Assembly: GCA_964423545.1 (NCBI GenBank)
Contig: CAYRFV010000296.1
Coordinates: 1 to 6,806, forward strand
From: JALOOE01 sp964423545
GTDB taxonomy: Bacteria > Chloroflexota > Anaerolineae > CG2-30-64-16
DNA: 6,806 bases
Direction: 5' to 3'
This document shows, piece after piece, positions 6,430-6,806 of the stretch (position 1 is the stretch's first letter; the number at the start of each line of letters is the position of its first letter). Both the position numbers and the translations under genes were made by a program. A model generated the notes under the pieces. It was not told the DNA's origin and made no database searches. It saw only the letters and a program-made list of their open reading frames with translations.

Positions 6430-6468
6430 GTGAAGGCTTTGTGAAGGGGCTGTGCGCGATCGGTGAAG
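6430..6468 (-). promoter_or_regulatory. 11-bp phased direct-repeat array, probable OmpR/PhoB-type operator
   Basis: Plus-strand GTGAAG (CTTCAC on the minus strand) occurs at 6430-6435, 6441-6446 and 6463-6468, with a degenerate unit GTGCGC at 6452-6457. All four start exactly 11 bp apart. The promoter-proximal unit ends 10 bp before TATGAT. Seven-base direct repeats with four-base gaps ending about 10 bp upstream of a -10 are the layout of PhoB/PhoP pho boxes and of other OmpR-family sites. The regulator itself is not in the window. The array also stops five bases short of the TTGACA of the divergent gene, so it may affect both. Confidence 0.6.
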
Positions 6469-6473
6469 CCAGT

Positions 6474-6505
6474 TTGACATCTGGCGCACTCTCCGCCAAT
6501 ATTAT
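6474..6505 (+). promoter_or_regulatory. Promoter of the MoaD-like gene
   Basis: A perfect TTGACA (6474-6479) is followed by TATTAT (6500-6505) at a long 20-bp spacing, or by AATATT (6498-6503) at 18 bp. The transcription start would be near 6512, about 30 bases before the ATG at 6542. Which -10 is used cannot be decided from sequence. Confidence 0.5.
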
Positions 6506-6541
6506 GATGATCGGAAGTGAATCAAACGGGGGCGGTGGGGT

Positions 6542-6806
6542 ATGCGTGTACGCTTCTATGCCACATTGCGCGACCTGGTCGGCGTAAGCGCCGCTGATCT
6601 GTCGGTCGCGGTAGGGATGGACGTTCGGCACGCGCTCGATCGGCTAACGGCGGACTATCCTCCGCTCCACGACAAGCTGTGGGACGCAGAGGGCGCGTGG
6701 ACGGGCTTCGTGACCGTGCTCCTCAACGGCCGCTCCGTCGAGTACCTGCAGGGACTTGCCACGCCCCTCGCCGACGGCGACACGCTCAGCCTGTTTCCCC
6801 CGGTCG
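6542..6806 (+). CDS. MoaD/ThiS-like sulfur-carrier protein (cut by right edge)
   Basis: An open frame of 88 codons from ATG at 6542 to the window edge starts MRVRFYATLRDLVG and ends LADGDTLSLFPPV. This is the beta-grasp, ubiquitin-like fold of MoaD/ThiS, in the longer form (about 90 residues) common in archaea and anaerobes. TVLLNGRSVEYLQGL (58-72) and DGDTLSLFPPV (78-88) are the usual C-terminal strands just before the Gly-Gly tail. That tail, which is adenylated and thiocarboxylated to deliver sulfur for molybdopterin, tungstopterin, thiamine or related syntheses, would lie just beyond the edge, so the key residues cannot be checked. The G-rich sequence at 6528-6540 is a weak ribosome-binding site. 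It is divergent from DUF2202. The precise pathway depends on downstream genes not seen here. Confidence 0.87.
   Translation, partial: MRVRFYATLRDLVGVSAADLSVAVGMDVRHALDRLTADYPPLHDKLWDAEGAWTGFVTVLLNGRSVEYLQGLATPLADGDTLSLFPPV

Overview
The window is GC-rich bacterial chromosomal DNA with compact genes, several short operons and no mobile-element genes. The GyrA start, the ferritin-like DUF2202 protein, the NapH-like polyferredoxin and the archaeal-type MoaD/ThiS-like protein together suggest a Chloroflexota-like (Anaerolineae or relative) bacterium. This assignment rests on recalled family resemblance only and has moderate confidence at best.

Layout, left to right. (1) Positions 1-591, minus strand: the first 197 residues of DNA gyrase subunit A, running off the left edge. 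(2) Positions 592-751: a divergent promoter region with a perfect TATAAT on each strand. A 7-1-7 palindrome lies inside the spacer of the rightward promoter. (3) Positions 752-4130, plus strand: a two-gene unit of a MATE-family multidrug/cation antiporter followed after one base by a HyuA-type (hydantoinase/oxoprolinase, ASKHA fold) protein with no visible HyuB partner. (4) Positions 4131-4255: a convergent gap with a 17-bp tandem duplication straddling the hyuA-like stop codon and a 12-bp hairpin that probably ends transcription from both sides. (5) Positions 4256-5574, minus strand: a membrane polyferredoxin of NapH type (four membrane segments, two CxxxCP motifs, two 4Fe-4S motifs), followed by a 111-residue membrane-anchored protein. 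(6) Positions 5783-6334, minus strand: an exported ferritin-like DUF2202 protein ending in a strong hairpin. (7) Positions 6335-6541: a second divergent promoter region. (8) Positions 6542-6806, plus strand: a MoaD/ThiS-like ubiquitin-fold protein cut by the right edge.

The most interesting structure is regulatory. Upstream of the DUF2202 gene there are four CTTCAC-like half-sites exactly 11 bp apart (minus-strand reading), ending 10 bp before a TATGAT -10 box that lacks a -35. That is the geometry of an OmpR/PhoB-family response-regulator promoter. The polyferredoxin gene also has CTTCAC and TTTCAT 11 bp apart upstream. I infer that the exported ferritin-like protein, the polyferredoxin and the small membrane protein form one co-regulated extracytoplasmic redox or metal module, possibly passing electrons across the membrane to the ferritin-like partner. 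The first group of sites also abuts the -35 of the divergent MoaD-like gene.
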